DNA of 64,000 bases, taken from Candidatus Desulfopertinax cowenii (GTDB taxonomy: Bacteria > Bacillota > Desulfotomaculia > Desulfotomaculales > Desulforudaceae). Shown piece by piece: positions 40,868 to 51,803 of this stretch; the first letter of the stretch is position 1, and each line of letters begins with the position of its first letter. The notes beneath the pieces were generated by a model. It had not been told where the DNA came from. It made no database searches and was given only the letters and a program-made list of their open reading frames with translations. The stretch covers positions 1 to 64,000 of the forward strand of contig MPOA01000004.1 in the NCBI GenBank assembly GCA_001899445.1, in the 5' to 3' direction. Position numbers and translations under genes: made by a program.

Positions 40868-42257
40868 CCGCGACAACCGGCGGAACAAAGCTGAAAAAGT
40901 AGTGCTCATGGACAAGTACCGCCGCCCATCCGGGGCAGAAGAAACGGGTGCAGCCGAGCAATCGTTAACCCAACTGCTGGACCACATCCGCCGGGTGCGG
41001 AAAGCGGTTCCGGTCAACCGCCGCCTGCAGGAAGAACTGCGCGAAAAACTACTGCGCCGGCAACCGGAAACAACCGGCGGGGGCAGCGCCGGGACTTCCG
41101 GCCGGCCGAACCTGCAAAGCAGCAAGCCCTACGCGAAGCGGAAAATCGGGGGACTTTTTTTGCTCCTGCTGCTGGCGGCGGCCGTACTGGCCGTGCGGTT
41201 TTACCCAACGCCGACCCCCGCCAGTCTCCAACCGGTAGACTCTCCCGTGGCGGTGGTGCGGTTCTGGAACGAAGATGCCGGCGTCTCCTTCACGGTGTCG
41301 CGGACCGGCGACCTGCTGGCGGCCCGCCACGGCCAACTCCTCCTGGTGCGCAAACCGGAGAGCCGGTACCGGGTGCTGGCGCTCCCCCCGAACCGGCGGT
41401 ATCATTCTCCCGCTTTTTCACCAGACGGCAGCAAAGTAGCCCTGGTCCAACAAAAGCCGGGCCGGTCACCGCAGATTGCCGTAGTAAGCACCGCAAAACT
41501 GCTCGGTGGCCCGGCGGTATCCGCCCGGGATTTTGAAGTCCTGGTTGAAGGCGGAGAAAACGTGCAGTTCACCCACCTGGCCTGGTCACCGTCCGGAACT
41601 GAACTGGCCTATACGGAAATCACCCCGCAAAATACCGCCCGGGTGTGGGTGGTGGGGGAAAAAGATAATACCCCCCACTTGCTGACCGCAGGTAAACATC
41701 CCACCTGGTCCCCGGATGGCGCCAGCCTGATCGTCCAAAGACCCGGGCCGAACGGCAGCAGCACGTTATACCTGGTCGACCGGGAAAACGGCGCAGAATT
41801 ACTGCTGGGTCAAGGAGAACAACCTGCCTGGAGCGCCGGCGGCCACCTGGTTTTCGTCAGCATCAGGCCGCAAGAAAGGATCCTGACTTTCATGCCCGAC
41901 GGCTCCCCGCAGTTTTCGGTGCAACAGCGGATAGGTGAAATCCGGTCGGTCTACACCGGGGCCAGCGGCCGAGAACTTGCCGAAAGGCTGGGCCGGGACC
42001 GGAACGGACTGGCCGCCAGCAATTTACTGGCTAGCCCGGGTGCGGAAAGCAGCAACCGGGAAATAGAGTGGTTGCGGTGGCTGGAGCTACAAGGAGTACG
42101 GGAACCCCGGGTTCTGCGGTTGGAAACGGTGGTTAAGTACCAGAACCCCGTACTCGACCAGCAGGAGGACAATTTATTTTTTCTCCGCCAGGATGGAGCG
42201 ACAGCCACAATACTCCAGGTAAATCTGAAGAAACAGGCGGTGGCTCCGGTAAGCTAA
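40857..42257 (+). CDS. Membrane protein with N-terminal anti-sigma-like region and beta-propeller-like repeats
   Basis: A 466-residue bitopic protein. Residues 1-95 are charged and cytoplasmic (helix LTQLLDHIRRVRKAVPVNRR), residues ~98-114 are a membrane helix (KIGGLFLLLLLAAAVLAVRF) and the rest lies outside. The outer part carries TolB/PD40-type repeats: YHSPAFSPDGSKVALVQ, FTHLAWSPSGTELAYTE, KHPTWSPDGASLIVQ and EQPAWSAGGHLVFVS. Overlap with the sigma gene (ATGA-like, 11 bases) suggests it is the cognate anti-sigma factor; that is inference, since no classical zinc anti-sigma motif is present. Confidence 0.75.
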   Translation: MKNDRDNRRNKAEKVVLMDKYRRPSGAEETGAAEQSLTQLLDHIRRVRKAVPVNRRLQEELREKLLRRQPETTGGGSAGTSGRPNLQSSKPYAKRKIGGLFLLLLLAAAVLAVRFYPTPTPASLQPVDSPVAVVRFWNEDAGVSFTVSRTGDLLAARHGQLLLVRKPESRYRVLALPPNRRYHSPAFSPDGSKVALVQQKPGRSPQIAVVSTAKLLGGPAVSARDFEVLVEGGENVQFTHLAWSPSGTELAYTEITPQNTARVWVVGEKDNTPHLLTAGKHPTWSPDGASLIVQRPGPNGSSTLYLVDRENGAELLLGQGEQPAWSAGGHLVFVSIRPQERILTFMPDGSPQFSVQQRIGEIRSVYTGASGRELAERLGRDRNGLAASNLLASPGAESSNREIEWLRWLELQGVREPRVLRLETVVKYQNPVLDQQEDNLFFLRQDGATATILQVNLKKQAVAPVS

Positions 42258-42340
42258 GGAGGAGTAGCAATGCTTCCATCCCTGGATTGGCGCCTAATTC
42301 CTTCGGGGGGCCCCGGCAAGTTTGCGGAGGAGGGACAACG

Positions 42341-44611
42341 GTGAGGGTCCGCAAAAGTTTCCTGATTTTGGCGTTGACGCTGCTCCTGGTGCTCCCCGGC
42401 ACCGGGGCTTGGGCCGACCCGGTACTCATCCGGGTGGTGCCGGGATTAAACGGCTTATATGAAGCCGACGAGGTGCCGGTACAGTTAAACATCAGCATCA
42501 CCAACAACGGACCGGCCATCGAAAACGGCCTGCTGGTAGTAAAGCGGGATCCCGACCACCCTGCTCTCGAAGCGGTGTACCAGCGCCGGGTGCGGATTCC
42601 GGCCAATCAGCACTTCAAAACCGCCATGCTGGTCCCCGGGGAGCTGGCCGCGCATGGGGCCGTGATCTGTCTGCTGGCGGACGGAACGGAAATAGGCCGG
42701 GCGGTAGTCCAAGGAACAGTGACCAACGGACCGGTAGGCATCAGTATCGGGGAGAAGCCCCTGTCCGGCGGCCTGCCTGTTTGGTGGAGCAGTAAAATGC
42801 CCGCGCCAGGTACCGCGATCATCAAAAATATGACCCCGGAGGAAATCCCGACCACTCCGCTGCCCCTGGCCGTCGCCGACTTGCTTGTGCTGGACGGACA
42901 AGAAACGGCCGGACTCAGCCCGGAACAGGTGCAGGCCATCCGCCGCTGGGTGGCCTTGGGAGGGAAACTAGTGCTTTCAGGTGGGGCAGGGGCCCGGGAA
43001 GGACAACCTTTCGCCGGCCTCAGCCCGGTAGTGGCCGGCGAGCAGGTAATGTTAGGCGGCAATTGGGGCGGGATGCGGACCGGCACGGACCCCGTGCCAG
43101 TAGCCAGGGGTACCTTCGTCCAAGGAGAAAAGCTGGTGTCCCAAGGGGACCTGCCGCTAATCGCCTACCGCAGCGTCGGGCGCGGCTGGGTGATTTACAG
43201 CGCCGCCGGCCTGGAGCACCTGCAGCCGGCAGACGAAAAGTTCTGGGAAACACTTTTGCCGGCCCGCCTTTTCCGGCCGCAGGATCAGCATGATTTTTTA
43301 TTTCACCCACTGCTGCAGCGCAGCACCGACCTGCTCCCCCTGCAGTTGCCGCCGCTCCAACTGCTGGCCGGGATCTGGGGCATATACATGCTGGTCGTAG
43401 GGCCCGGCCTATACCTGGTACTCAAACGCCGCCACCGGCCGGATTGGGCCTGGGCCGGTATTCCTTTAACCGCCGTGCTGACGGTGCTGGTAATCTATTG
43501 CCTGGGACCGTTTCACCGGCTTGACGGTCCGGTGGGCCAAACCATGGCGGTAGTGGAACTGCTGGACGAAGACACCGCCGAAGTCTGGGCTAGCGGGTCT
43601 TACGTCGCCCCCCGGGGCGGCAGCCTGATGCTGACCGATGCGGGGGAAGGTGTGTTCCTCCCCGCCGTGGTTGGCTACCCCGGCGGCGGAAGCTGGAAAC
43701 CACCAGTGGTCGAATGCCGCGCGGAAAACCGGCAGATCCGCTTTGACCAGGTGGAATTCTGGTCCATGCGCCAGGCTACGATTTACAAAGTGGCCGGGAA
43801 CTTCGGGCAAATCCGGGGCGAGTTGAAACTGGCGGGAGACGAGATCTCCGGGACTTTGTACAACGGCACCGGTATGGACCTGGCCGCTTGCCTGGTGGTG
43901 GTCGGCGACCGGGCCGTGGAAATCGGTGCCTTGCCGGCGGGAAGCAAGGTGCACGTCGACGGTAGTTTAACGGCCGCCCGGCGCTTTGACTGGCCCGCTT
44001 ACCTGGGCGAATGGCTTTCCCAGGACCGGCCGGCGGACCTGTACCCCAAAAAAGAATTCGCCGAATTCGTCATTTCCGAGAAACCGGCGGGCGTTAAGAT
44101 GGGCGTGCAGTTGGTGGGACGCGCCGCCGACCTACCCGGCACCATGCAGCTGGCCCACCCTGGCGGCGCAAACCACTACTCAGCGCTGGTGCGGCAGCGG
44201 CTGCCGCTCGCCCTGCCCGAGTCCGGAGCGTTCTGGCTGCCACCGGGCCTCGTGCCGGCAAAAATCATCGACCCCGGTCCGGAATACACCCCGGCCGAAC
44301 CAATGATCCCCGGTGAACAGGTAGTGCTGGAATTCGACCTGCAACTGCCGGCCCATTACCCGGAAATCAACATCCGGGCCGTGGAACTTTCCGGGCTGGG
44401 TCCGGATTCTCGGCCCTACCAGATAAGCGTTTTCGACTGGGCAAACAACCGGTGGGTCAACCTGGGAGCGGGGCGGAAGCGTCTGGCGGGTGAAGAACTG
44501 AAACCGTATCTTTCCGCGCAAAGCCGCCTCCGGTTCAGCATCGCGCAAACGGGTACGACCTCCGCCGCAGCGCCCATGCCCGCCCTGGCGGTGGAAGGGG
44601 TGGTGAAATGA
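42341..44611 (+). CDS. Exported membrane protein with GATase-like domain, ABC-linked
   Basis: The 756-residue product starts at GTG 42341 behind GGAGGAGGG and begins with a signal peptide (RVRKSFLILALTLLLVLPGTGAWA). Residues ~27-130 look like a beta-sandwich; ~175-290 like a class-I GATase/ThuA-type fold (DLLVLDGQETAGLSPEQ, AIRRWVALGGKLVLSGGAG); two membrane helices lie at ~340-362 and ~371-388; a large outer C-terminal beta-rich part follows. The stop overlaps the ATPase start (ATGA). Similar outer-surface partners accompany Gld-type and other ABC-2 exporters, but I cannot name a family or substrate. The open frame extends 18 codons upstream without support. Confidence 0.75.
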   Translation: MRVRKSFLILALTLLLVLPGTGAWADPVLIRVVPGLNGLYEADEVPVQLNISITNNGPAIENGLLVVKRDPDHPALEAVYQRRVRIPANQHFKTAMLVPGELAAHGAVICLLADGTEIGRAVVQGTVTNGPVGISIGEKPLSGGLPVWWSSKMPAPGTAIIKNMTPEEIPTTPLPLAVADLLVLDGQETAGLSPEQVQAIRRWVALGGKLVLSGGAGAREGQPFAGLSPVVAGEQVMLGGNWGGMRTGTDPVPVARGTFVQGEKLVSQGDLPLIAYRSVGRGWVIYSAAGLEHLQPADEKFWETLLPARLFRPQDQHDFLFHPLLQRSTDLLPLQLPPLQLLAGIWGIYMLVVGPGLYLVLKRRHRPDWAWAGIPLTAVLTVLVIYCLGPFHRLDGPVGQTMAVVELLDEDTAEVWASGSYVAPRGGSLMLTDAGEGVFLPAVVGYPGGGSWKPPVVECRAENRQIRFDQVEFWSMRQATIYKVAGNFGQIRGELKLAGDEISGTLYNGTGMDLAACLVVVGDRAVEIGALPAGSKVHVDGSLTAARRFDWPAYLGEWLSQDRPADLYPKKEFAEFVISEKPAGVKMGVQLVGRAADLPGTMQLAHPGGANHYSALVRQRLPLALPESGAFWLPPGLVPAKIIDPGPEYTPAEPMIPGEQVVLEFDLQLPAHYPEINIRAVELSGLGPDSRPYQISVFDWANNRWVNLGAGRKRLAGEELKPYLSAQSRLRFSIAQTGTTSAAAPMPALAVEGVVK

Positions 44612-45576
44612 TCGAAATCAAGGGCCTGACTAAAACTTTCGGCAAAACCGAAGCGCTGCGGGGCGTAACCTTGGTCGTCCCCGGCGAGCAGGTTTACGGG
44701 TTGATCGGGCCTAACGGCGCGGGCAAGACGACGCTTTTGAACATTCTGGCCACGCTGCTTCCCGCCGACCGCGGCACGGTCACCATCAACGGCCTCGAGG
44801 TCTTCGCCGCGCCCCGCAAGGTACGGCGGGTGATCGGCTACATGCCCGATTTCTTCGGCGTGTATCACGGGCTGACGGCCAGGGAATATCTGGAGTTTTT
44901 CGCCGCCGCTTACCGCCTTTCCAGGAATCAATACCGCCGGTTGGTCGGTGACTTGCTGGAACTGGTGAACCTGCAGGACAAGGCCGATTCCTACGTGGAT
45001 AACCTGTCGCGGGGAATGAAGCAGCGGTTGGCCCTGGCCAGGTGCCTGGTGCACGATCCGCAGGTGCTGATCCTCGATGAACCGGCGGCGGGTCTGGATC
45101 CCAGGGCCAGGTTTGAAATAAAAGAAACCGTGCGGCGGTTGAAACAGTTGGGCAAAACGGTGCTGATCAGTTCGCACATCCTGCCCGAACTGGCCGAAAT
45201 ATGCGACCAGGTAGGCATTATGGAAAACGGCCGGCTGGTGGCCGGCGGCCCGGTAGCGGAAATCACCGCCGCCGGCCGGGACACCCGGGTAATAACGGTG
45301 GAGGTAGACCGCCCCCGGCCGGAACTGCTAAGCTACCTGGCCCGCTATCCCGGAGTGAGACGGGTGGACGAAGTAGAAAGCCACGTCCGGCTCGTATTCG
45401 CGGGGGATCGCGAGCGCCAGGGCGCCCTGCTCAAAGACCTGATCAAAAACGGCTACCCGGTGCTGCAGTTCACCGTAATCAGGAGCAGCCTGGAAGACGC
45501 TTTCCTGGCGGTAACCGGAGGGGAGCGGCAAAGCCCCGCCGCCACCCGGGCGAAGGAGGAAGACAAAAAATGCTGA
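44608..45576 (+). CDS. ABC transporter ATP-binding protein
   Basis: A 322-residue ABC-2-type ATPase. Walker A is GPNGAGKTT (34-42), the signature is LSRGMKQRLALAR, Walker B is VLILDEPAAGLDP and the switch His lies in ISSHILPELAEI. The C-terminal ~95 residues form the extension common to drug-export and Gld/CcmA-like ATPases. It overlaps both neighbours (ATGA upstream, 7 bases downstream), so it is translated as part of the cassette. Confidence 0.93.
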   Translation: MIEIKGLTKTFGKTEALRGVTLVVPGEQVYGLIGPNGAGKTTLLNILATLLPADRGTVTINGLEVFAAPRKVRRVIGYMPDFFGVYHGLTAREYLEFFAAAYRLSRNQYRRLVGDLLELVNLQDKADSYVDNLSRGMKQRLALARCLVHDPQVLILDEPAAGLDPRARFEIKETVRRLKQLGKTVLISSHILPELAEICDQVGIMENGRLVAGGPVAEITAAGRDTRVITVEVDRPRPELLSYLARYPGVRRVDEVESHVRLVFAGDRERQGALLKDLIKNGYPVLQFTVIRSSLEDAFLAVTGGERQSPAATRAKEEDKKC

Positions 45577-46421
45577 ACCTGAAACCGCTGGTGGTCAAAG
45601 AACTGCGGCCGCATTTCCGCCACGCCAGGGGTCCGGTGATCTTGTTTTTCTACCTGCTGGTGCTGGGCGGGTTTACCCTCGGCTATCTGTACCTGACCGG
45701 GCAGGCTTCGGCCGCCGTCTTTGACCCCGCGCGCAGCCGGGCGGTATTCTCCGTCCTCAGCGTAGCCCAGTTGATCCTGCTGGCCTTCGTCACCCCGGGC
45801 CTCACAGCGGGCAGTATCAGCGGCGAGCGGGAACGGCAGACGCTCAATGTGCTGCTACTCACCGACCTAAGCCCGGCGCGGATCGTGGCGGGCAAAATGA
45901 TCTCCTCGTGCGCCTTTACCATCCTGCTGGTACTGGCCACCCTACCGTTGTACGGGATAGTGCTCGTGTTCGGGGGCGTTGCCCCCGCCCAGCTGGGGGG
46001 TGTATTCGGTTTTTACCTGGCAACCATGTTTTTGTTCGCCGCCGTCGGGACGACCTGCTCGGCGCACTTCAAGCGCACCGGTACCAGCACCGTAACCGCC
46101 TACGGCATCACCGCCTTTTTGATGGCCGGTACCGGTTTCTTAGCGGCCTTCATTTATGAAGCCGCCAACCGAGAGGTTTCCTCCCGACCGCCGGATATCC
46201 CGGTGGCTACCCAGTTCCTGATGGACATCAACCCGCTGGTCGTGCTGTTCCGCATCCTAGGTGAGGGTGCGCCCTTCGGCGGTGAATGGCTCCTGCCTTA
46301 CTGGCTCGTTTACCCCACTTTTTACCTGGGCGTCGGCCTGCTGCTGTTGTGGTGGAGCAGTCGAATGCTGGACCCGCTGAAAAAACCACGGTGGAAAAAT
46401 CTTATTCCCCCGCCAAAATAA
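45570..46421 (+). CDS. ABC-2 type transporter permease
   Basis: The 283-residue permease starts at ATG 45570 (MLNLKPLVVKELRPHFRHAR) and has about six membrane helices. It contains the ABC-2 landmark LTAGSISGERERQTLNVLLL followed by SPARIVAGKMISSCAFTILL, matching the coupling-helix region of the NosY/Gld-type permeases. An open frame further upstream (from 45201) only shadows the ATPase. It ends 14 bases before the convergent thyX. Confidence 0.9.
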   Translation: MLNLKPLVVKELRPHFRHARGPVILFFYLLVLGGFTLGYLYLTGQASAAVFDPARSRAVFSVLSVAQLILLAFVTPGLTAGSISGERERQTLNVLLLTDLSPARIVAGKMISSCAFTILLVLATLPLYGIVLVFGGVAPAQLGGVFGFYLATMFLFAAVGTTCSAHFKRTGTSTVTAYGITAFLMAGTGFLAAFIYEAANREVSSRPPDIPVATQFLMDINPLVVLFRILGEGAPFGGEWLLPYWLVYPTFYLGVGLLLLWWSSRMLDPLKKPRWKNLIPPPK

Positions 46422-46435
46422 TCGGCGGTCAAGAG

Positions 46436-47185
46436 TCAGGCTTCTTCGGGATCCACCCGGTAACGGGCCCGGACCTCCTTTATTTTCCCGCAGTACAGTT
46501 CCCCTTCCGGGCAGGGTCCGCGCAGGCAGGCCGGGCCGGCCGCGGCGAAAATGGTGGGCGCGAGCGGTTTTACCAGCCGCAAAATCTCCTCGGCCAGGCG
46601 GCGTATTTCCCACTGCGCCCGCTCGCAGCAACGCAGGGCAAAGAAGTGCAGGAGTTCTCGGGCGTTCATGGTAAACACGAACTTGGTCTCGGCGGCATTC
46701 GGCAGAACGAACCGGGCATCCTCGTAGGCCTCCCGGTCGCCGCCCAACTTGTGCACCCAGCAGTCGTACCACTCCTGGATCTGCCGCATCTGGCGGGCGA
46801 ACTCGGCCCGGGCCTCCGCCCCCAGGGCGGCTATTGACGGCGGGACAATATAATCAAATACCCCCTCGGGGTTCGCCGCCGCCGTTTCCCCGACGTAGCG
46901 CTGGGACTGCACACTGAAAGACGCCAGGCGGTGCCGGGTGATCTGCGCCAGCAAGCTCCGGGACACCCCTTCCACCGCAAAGGTGAACGCGGCGTGCTCG
47001 ATCACCGTGACGTGGCCCATGCGGACCAGTTTTTGGATCAGGGCCGCGGGATCCCGCCGGGCCTCCCCCGCAATCAACTCCGCGTTGCCCAGGCGCGAAT
47101 AACAGCGGCGCCCGGCCAGGGCGGCCAGCTTTTCGGGTTCCGGAGTGTACGCCAACAGCACGACCCTTAGCTTGCTCTCTCCCAC
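46436..47185 (-). CDS. thyX: Flavin-dependent thymidylate synthase
   Basis: ThyX makes dTMP from dUMP using FAD, NADPH and methylene-tetrahydrofolate. The 249 residues contain the ThyX motif RHRLASFSVQSQRY (84-97) and the dUMP-binding region NARELLHFFALRCCERAQWE. Start GTG 47185 lies 6 bases after GAGGAG; a second start at 47224 adds 13 residues. The insertion island begins just beyond its 3' end. In related genomes mini-RNase III (mrnC) usually lies close to cysS here and is missing. Confidence 0.95.
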   Translation of the reverse strand: MGESKLRVVLLAYTPEPEKLAALAGRRCYSRLGNAELIAGEARRDPAALIQKLVRMGHVTVIEHAAFTFAVEGVSRSLLAQITRHRLASFSVQSQRYVGETAAANPEGVFDYIVPPSIAALGAEARAEFARQMRQIQEWYDCWVHKLGGDREAYEDARFVLPNAAETKFVFTMNARELLHFFALRCCERAQWEIRRLAEEILRLVKPLAPTIFAAAGPACLRGPCPEGELYCGKIKEVRARYRVDPEEA

Positions 47186-47229
47186 CCTTAGCTCCTCGCA
47201 AACCTTATTTCCTATTTTCCCCATAATAG

Positions 47230-48678
<1,449 letters not shown>

Positions 48679-48679
48679 G

Positions 48680-49342
48680 CTACTTGTCTCCTCCCACCTG
48701 TTGTTCTTCTTCCAGTTGGCGGATCTTGGCTTCCAGTTTTTCAATCCGCGCCTGCATCACGGCCAGCGCTTCGGCCACCGGGTCGGGCAACTCGTCGTGC
48801 CGCAGGTCGATGGTGTCGACCCGCTGCCCGCCACGGCGTACGATCCTCCCGGGCACCCCCACCACGGTACAGTTCGGCGGCACAGGCTTCAGGACTACCG
48901 AACCGGCACCGATTTTGGAGTTTTCCCCGATTTCAAAGGAGCCCAGGATTTTGGCGCCCGCGCTCACCACCACGTTGTCCCCGAGCGTCGGGTGACGCTT
49001 ACCCTTCTCCTTGCCGGTCCCGCCCAGGGTTACCCCCTGGTAGAGGGTTACGTTGCGGCCGATCTCGGTGGTTTCGCCGATCACCACCCCGGACCCGTGG
49101 TCAATAAAAAATCCCTCCCCGATCCGGGCCCCGGGGTGAATCTCGACGCCGGTCAGGAAACGGGAAAAGTGCGAGATAAGCCGGGCGATAGTGAATAGGC
49201 GCCAGCGGTAGAACCGGTGGGCAATGCGGTGCATGCAGATGGCGTGCAGGCCGGGGTAACAGAGGAGCACCTCCAGCAGGTTTTTCGCCGCCGGGTCGCG
49301 TTCGAAGACCACTTGGACGTCCCGCCGGATTGTCCGCAACAC
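48680..49342 (-). CDS. cysE: Serine O-acetyltransferase
   Basis: CysE makes O-acetylserine, the precursor of cysteine. The 220-residue protein has the N-terminal alpha domain with [20 protein letters not shown] and HRFYRW, then a left-handed beta-helix of hexapeptide repeats ([43 protein letters not shown]). The start at GTG 49342 lies 6 bases after GGGGAGGGG; the open frame begins 7 codons earlier. In Bacillus gltX precedes it; here it does not. Confidence 0.94.
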   Translation of the reverse strand: MLRTIRRDVQVVFERDPAAKNLLEVLLCYPGLHAICMHRIAHRFYRWRLFTIARLISHFSRFLTGVEIHPGARIGEGFFIDHGSGVVIGETTEIGRNVTLYQGVTLGGTGKEKGKRHPTLGDNVVVSAGAKILGSFEIGENSKIGAGSVVLKPVPPNCTVVGVPGRIVRRGGQRVDTIDLRHDELPDPVAEALAVMQARIEKLEAKIRQLEEEQQVGGDK

Positions 49343-49399
49343 AGTTTTCCCCTCCCCAGGCAACCCGGAATCGCCCGCAAGCTAGCCCTTATTACCCTT

Positions 49400-49405
49400 A
49401 TTATA
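49400..49405 (-). promoter_or_regulatory. Possible -10 element upstream of cysE
   Basis: TATAAT on the minus strand (49405-49400), about 57 bases before the cysE start and inside the 74-base spacer after ispDF. A matching -35 is poor, so only the -10 is recorded. Confidence 0.35.
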
Positions 49406-49416
49406 ATAACACTCGC

Positions 49417-50586
49417 TTACCGGCGAAAACAACCGCGCAGGGCGGCCACGGCGTAAGCCGCCATTCCCACGCCGGCGCCCGTGAACCCCAGGCCCTCGGT
49501 AGTGGTCGCCTTCACGTTCACCACCTCGGGAGACAACCCCAGCACCCGGGCTAGGTTGTCCCGCATTTGCGGGATGTACGGCGCCAGCCGGGGCGCCTGG
49601 GCGACGATTACCGCGTCCAGGTTTTCCGCCTCCAGGCCGCGCTCCCGGAGCAGCCCGGCCACCCGTTCCAGGAGGACCAGGCTGGAGATGCCGCGGTAAG
49701 CCGGGTCGGTATCCGGGAACAGCCGGCCGATATCCCCGATGCCGGCCGCCCCCAGCAGGGCATCCATGACCGCGTGCACCAGCACGTCGGCGTCCGAGTG
49801 CCCGGCGATCCCCCGGTCAAAGGGTACCTCCACCCCGCCCAGGATCAGTTTCCGGTTGTCAACCAATTGGTGGACATCATATCCGAACCCGATCCGCACC
49901 GCCCCACCCCCCAAAAGCGCCTCCGCAAAGGCAAAGTCTTCGGGGGTCGTGATCTTGATGTTACGGTAACTGCCGCGGACCAGTCGCACGGGCTGACCGG
50001 CAAATTCGGCAAGGGAGGTGTCGTCGGTGCCCTGAAACCCGCGTTCCCGGGCCAGGCGGTGCGCCGCCAACAGCAGGTCGCGGCGGAAAACCTGGGGCGT
50101 CTGCACGAGCCACAAACGCTCCCGAGGCAGCGTGGTGGCGGCCGTATCGTCCGCGGCCGCCAGCTTCACAGTGTCCTTGGGGGGCACTGCCAGGGTGGCC
50201 GCCCCGCACTCCCGGGCGGCGGCCGCCAGCTCCCCGATTTGTTCCGGGGTGATAAACGGCCGCACCCCGTCGTGCACCAGGACCAGTTCGCACGGCGGCA
50301 GGGCCTCGAGGCCGCACCACACCGACTCCTGGCGCGTGGCGCCGCCCGGCACCACCGCCAGCACCTTATCGAAACCGTACCGCGCCACGATCTCGCGGCG
50401 GCACCAGTCCTCCTCCTCGGCCGTAACCACCAGGACCACGCCCCCGACTAGGGACGTACGTTCAAGCACTTCCAGGGTGCGGGCCAAAACCGGGCGGCCG
50501 GCTAGCAGCCGGTACTGTTTCTTAGGACCACAGCCCATCCGACTGCTCCGGCCGGCCGCCGCCACAATGGCCAGCATTTCAGCCAA
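49417..50586 (-). CDS. ispDF: Bifunctional IspD-IspF isoprenoid enzyme
   Basis: A 389-residue fusion for two non-consecutive steps of the MEP pathway. Residues 1-225 are MEP cytidylyltransferase IspD (AAAGRSSRMGCGPKKQYRLL, then VLVHDGVRPFI). Residues ~232-389 are the cyclodiphosphate synthase IspF (GFGYDVHQLVDNRKLILGG, GHSDADVLVHAVMDALLG). In Bacillus the two are separate genes. Its start overlaps the yacL 3' end by eight bases. Confidence 0.95.
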   Translation of the reverse strand: MAEMLAIVAAAGRSSRMGCGPKKQYRLLAGRPVLARTLEVLERTSLVGGVVLVVTAEEEDWCRREIVARYGFDKVLAVVPGGATRQESVWCGLEALPPCELVLVHDGVRPFITPEQIGELAAAARECGAATLAVPPKDTVKLAAADDTAATTLPRERLWLVQTPQVFRRDLLLAAHRLARERGFQGTDDTSLAEFAGQPVRLVRGSYRNIKITTPEDFAFAEALLGGGAVRIGFGYDVHQLVDNRKLILGGVEVPFDRGIAGHSDADVLVHAVMDALLGAAGIGDIGRLFPDTDPAYRGISSLVLLERVAGLLRERGLEAENLDAVIVAQAPRLAPYIPQMRDNLARVLGLSPEVVNVKATTTEGLGFTGAGVGMAAYAVAALRGCFRR

Positions 50587-51688
50587 CCGCGTTCACCTCA
50601 TCCAGTTCGCGGGCGGCACCGCTACGCTTCACGGCCGTCTTGGGCCGGGCGAAAATCATCCGGCCCGCGGTGGTCTGTAAAACGCTGGTGACCAGCACCC
50701 GCACCGTGTGGCCGATGTACTTTTTGCCACCGTCAACCACGATCATGGTGCCGTCATCCAGGTAACCGATACCCTGCCCGGCTTCCTTGCCGTCCTTGAT
50801 CACCTGGATGCTCATCTCCTCGCCCGGCAGCATCACGGGTTTCAGCGCGTTGGCCAATTCATTAATGTTCAGCACCCTGATCCCGTGGATTTCCGCCACT
50901 TTGTTCAGGTTGAAGTCGGTGGTGATGATCTTGACGCCCAGCTTCTTAGCCAGCTTAACCAGCTTGGCGTCAACGTCCTGGACGTCCTTCAGGCCTTTAA
51001 CGTTTTCGTAGATCTGCACCCGGATATCGCCGTGGTTGCGGATGTGATTGACGATATCCAGGCCCCGGCGTCCTCGGTTCCGCTTCAGAGCGTCGCCCGA
51101 ATCGGCCACCTGCTGCAGTTCGTCCAGGACAAAGGCCGGGATGATCAGGGTGCCTTCGAGGAAACCGCTTTTGCACAGGTCGGCGATGCGACCGTCAATG
51201 ATCGCCGAAGTGTCGAGCAGCTTGATTTCCCCGCGGCCGGTTTTCTCCCGTCCAAACCACGGGATGCTGCCGAACATGCCCGCGATATCGTCCCGCTTTT
51301 TCACGGCCAGGACCATCCCCAGGTAGCCCAGGAAAGCCGCCAGCAGGATAGTCGCAGACTGGCCGACGTAGCCGAAGCCGGCAAGCAAGGAACCGACGAG
51401 GTTGGCAATAATAAGACCGAAAATGAGTCCGAAAGAACCGATGATCAGATCCTGGGCCGGCATCTTCTGCAGGTACTCGACCGTACGCGCCACCAACAGG
51501 GAGGCGACGTTAATGATCCGCGGCGCGACGATCACCCCCACCACCAGGCCCAGCACGATGATCGCTATCGCCAGCCCCAGGTCAATCGGCGGGGTAAAGT
51601 AATTACCCGCCACCAGCAAGTAACCCAAAAAAGCACCAGCCACACCAAAAGCCAAAACCAAGGCGAAAAAGGTGACCTTACGTGCCAA
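50579..51688 (-). CDS. Membrane protein with PIN and TRAM domains, YacL family
   Basis: A 369-residue protein with four N-terminal membrane helices (about residues 5-145), a PIN nuclease-like domain (LLDTSAIIDGRIADLCKSG, then VKIITTDFNLN) and a C-terminal TRAM RNA-binding domain (GKEAGQGIGYLDDGTMIVVD). Its cellular role is not known. I place the start at TTG 51688 behind GGGAGGTG. Conserved next to disA, carD and ispD in Firmicutes. Confidence 0.9.
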   Translation of the reverse strand: MARKVTFFALVLAFGVAGAFLGYLLVAGNYFTPPIDLGLAIAIIVLGLVVGVIVAPRIINVASLLVARTVEYLQKMPAQDLIIGSFGLIFGLIIANLVGSLLAGFGYVGQSATILLAAFLGYLGMVLAVKKRDDIAGMFGSIPWFGREKTGRGEIKLLDTSAIIDGRIADLCKSGFLEGTLIIPAFVLDELQQVADSGDALKRNRGRRGLDIVNHIRNHGDIRVQIYENVKGLKDVQDVDAKLVKLAKKLGVKIITTDFNLNKVAEIHGIRVLNINELANALKPVMLPGEEMSIQVIKDGKEAGQGIGYLDDGTMIVVDGGKKYIGHTVRVLVTSVLQTTAGRMIFARPKTAVKRSGAARELDEVNAVG

Positions 51689-51773
51689 TACAGTCACCTC
51701 CCTTCGGCCATAATCCTCTTAATACATCCTACCTTACTATCCTAATATTATGCAATTCTCAAAACCCCTACAT

Positions 51774-51802
51774 ACAAAAAGGCTGGCGTTGCTTTCGCCA
51801 GC
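51774..51802 (-). terminator. Rho-independent terminator after carD
   Basis: Hairpin gctggcg (51782-51788) with cgccagc (51796-51802), loop of seven, followed on the minus strand by CTTTTTGT. It lies immediately after the carD stop codon. Confidence 0.85.
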
Positions 51803-51803
51803 G

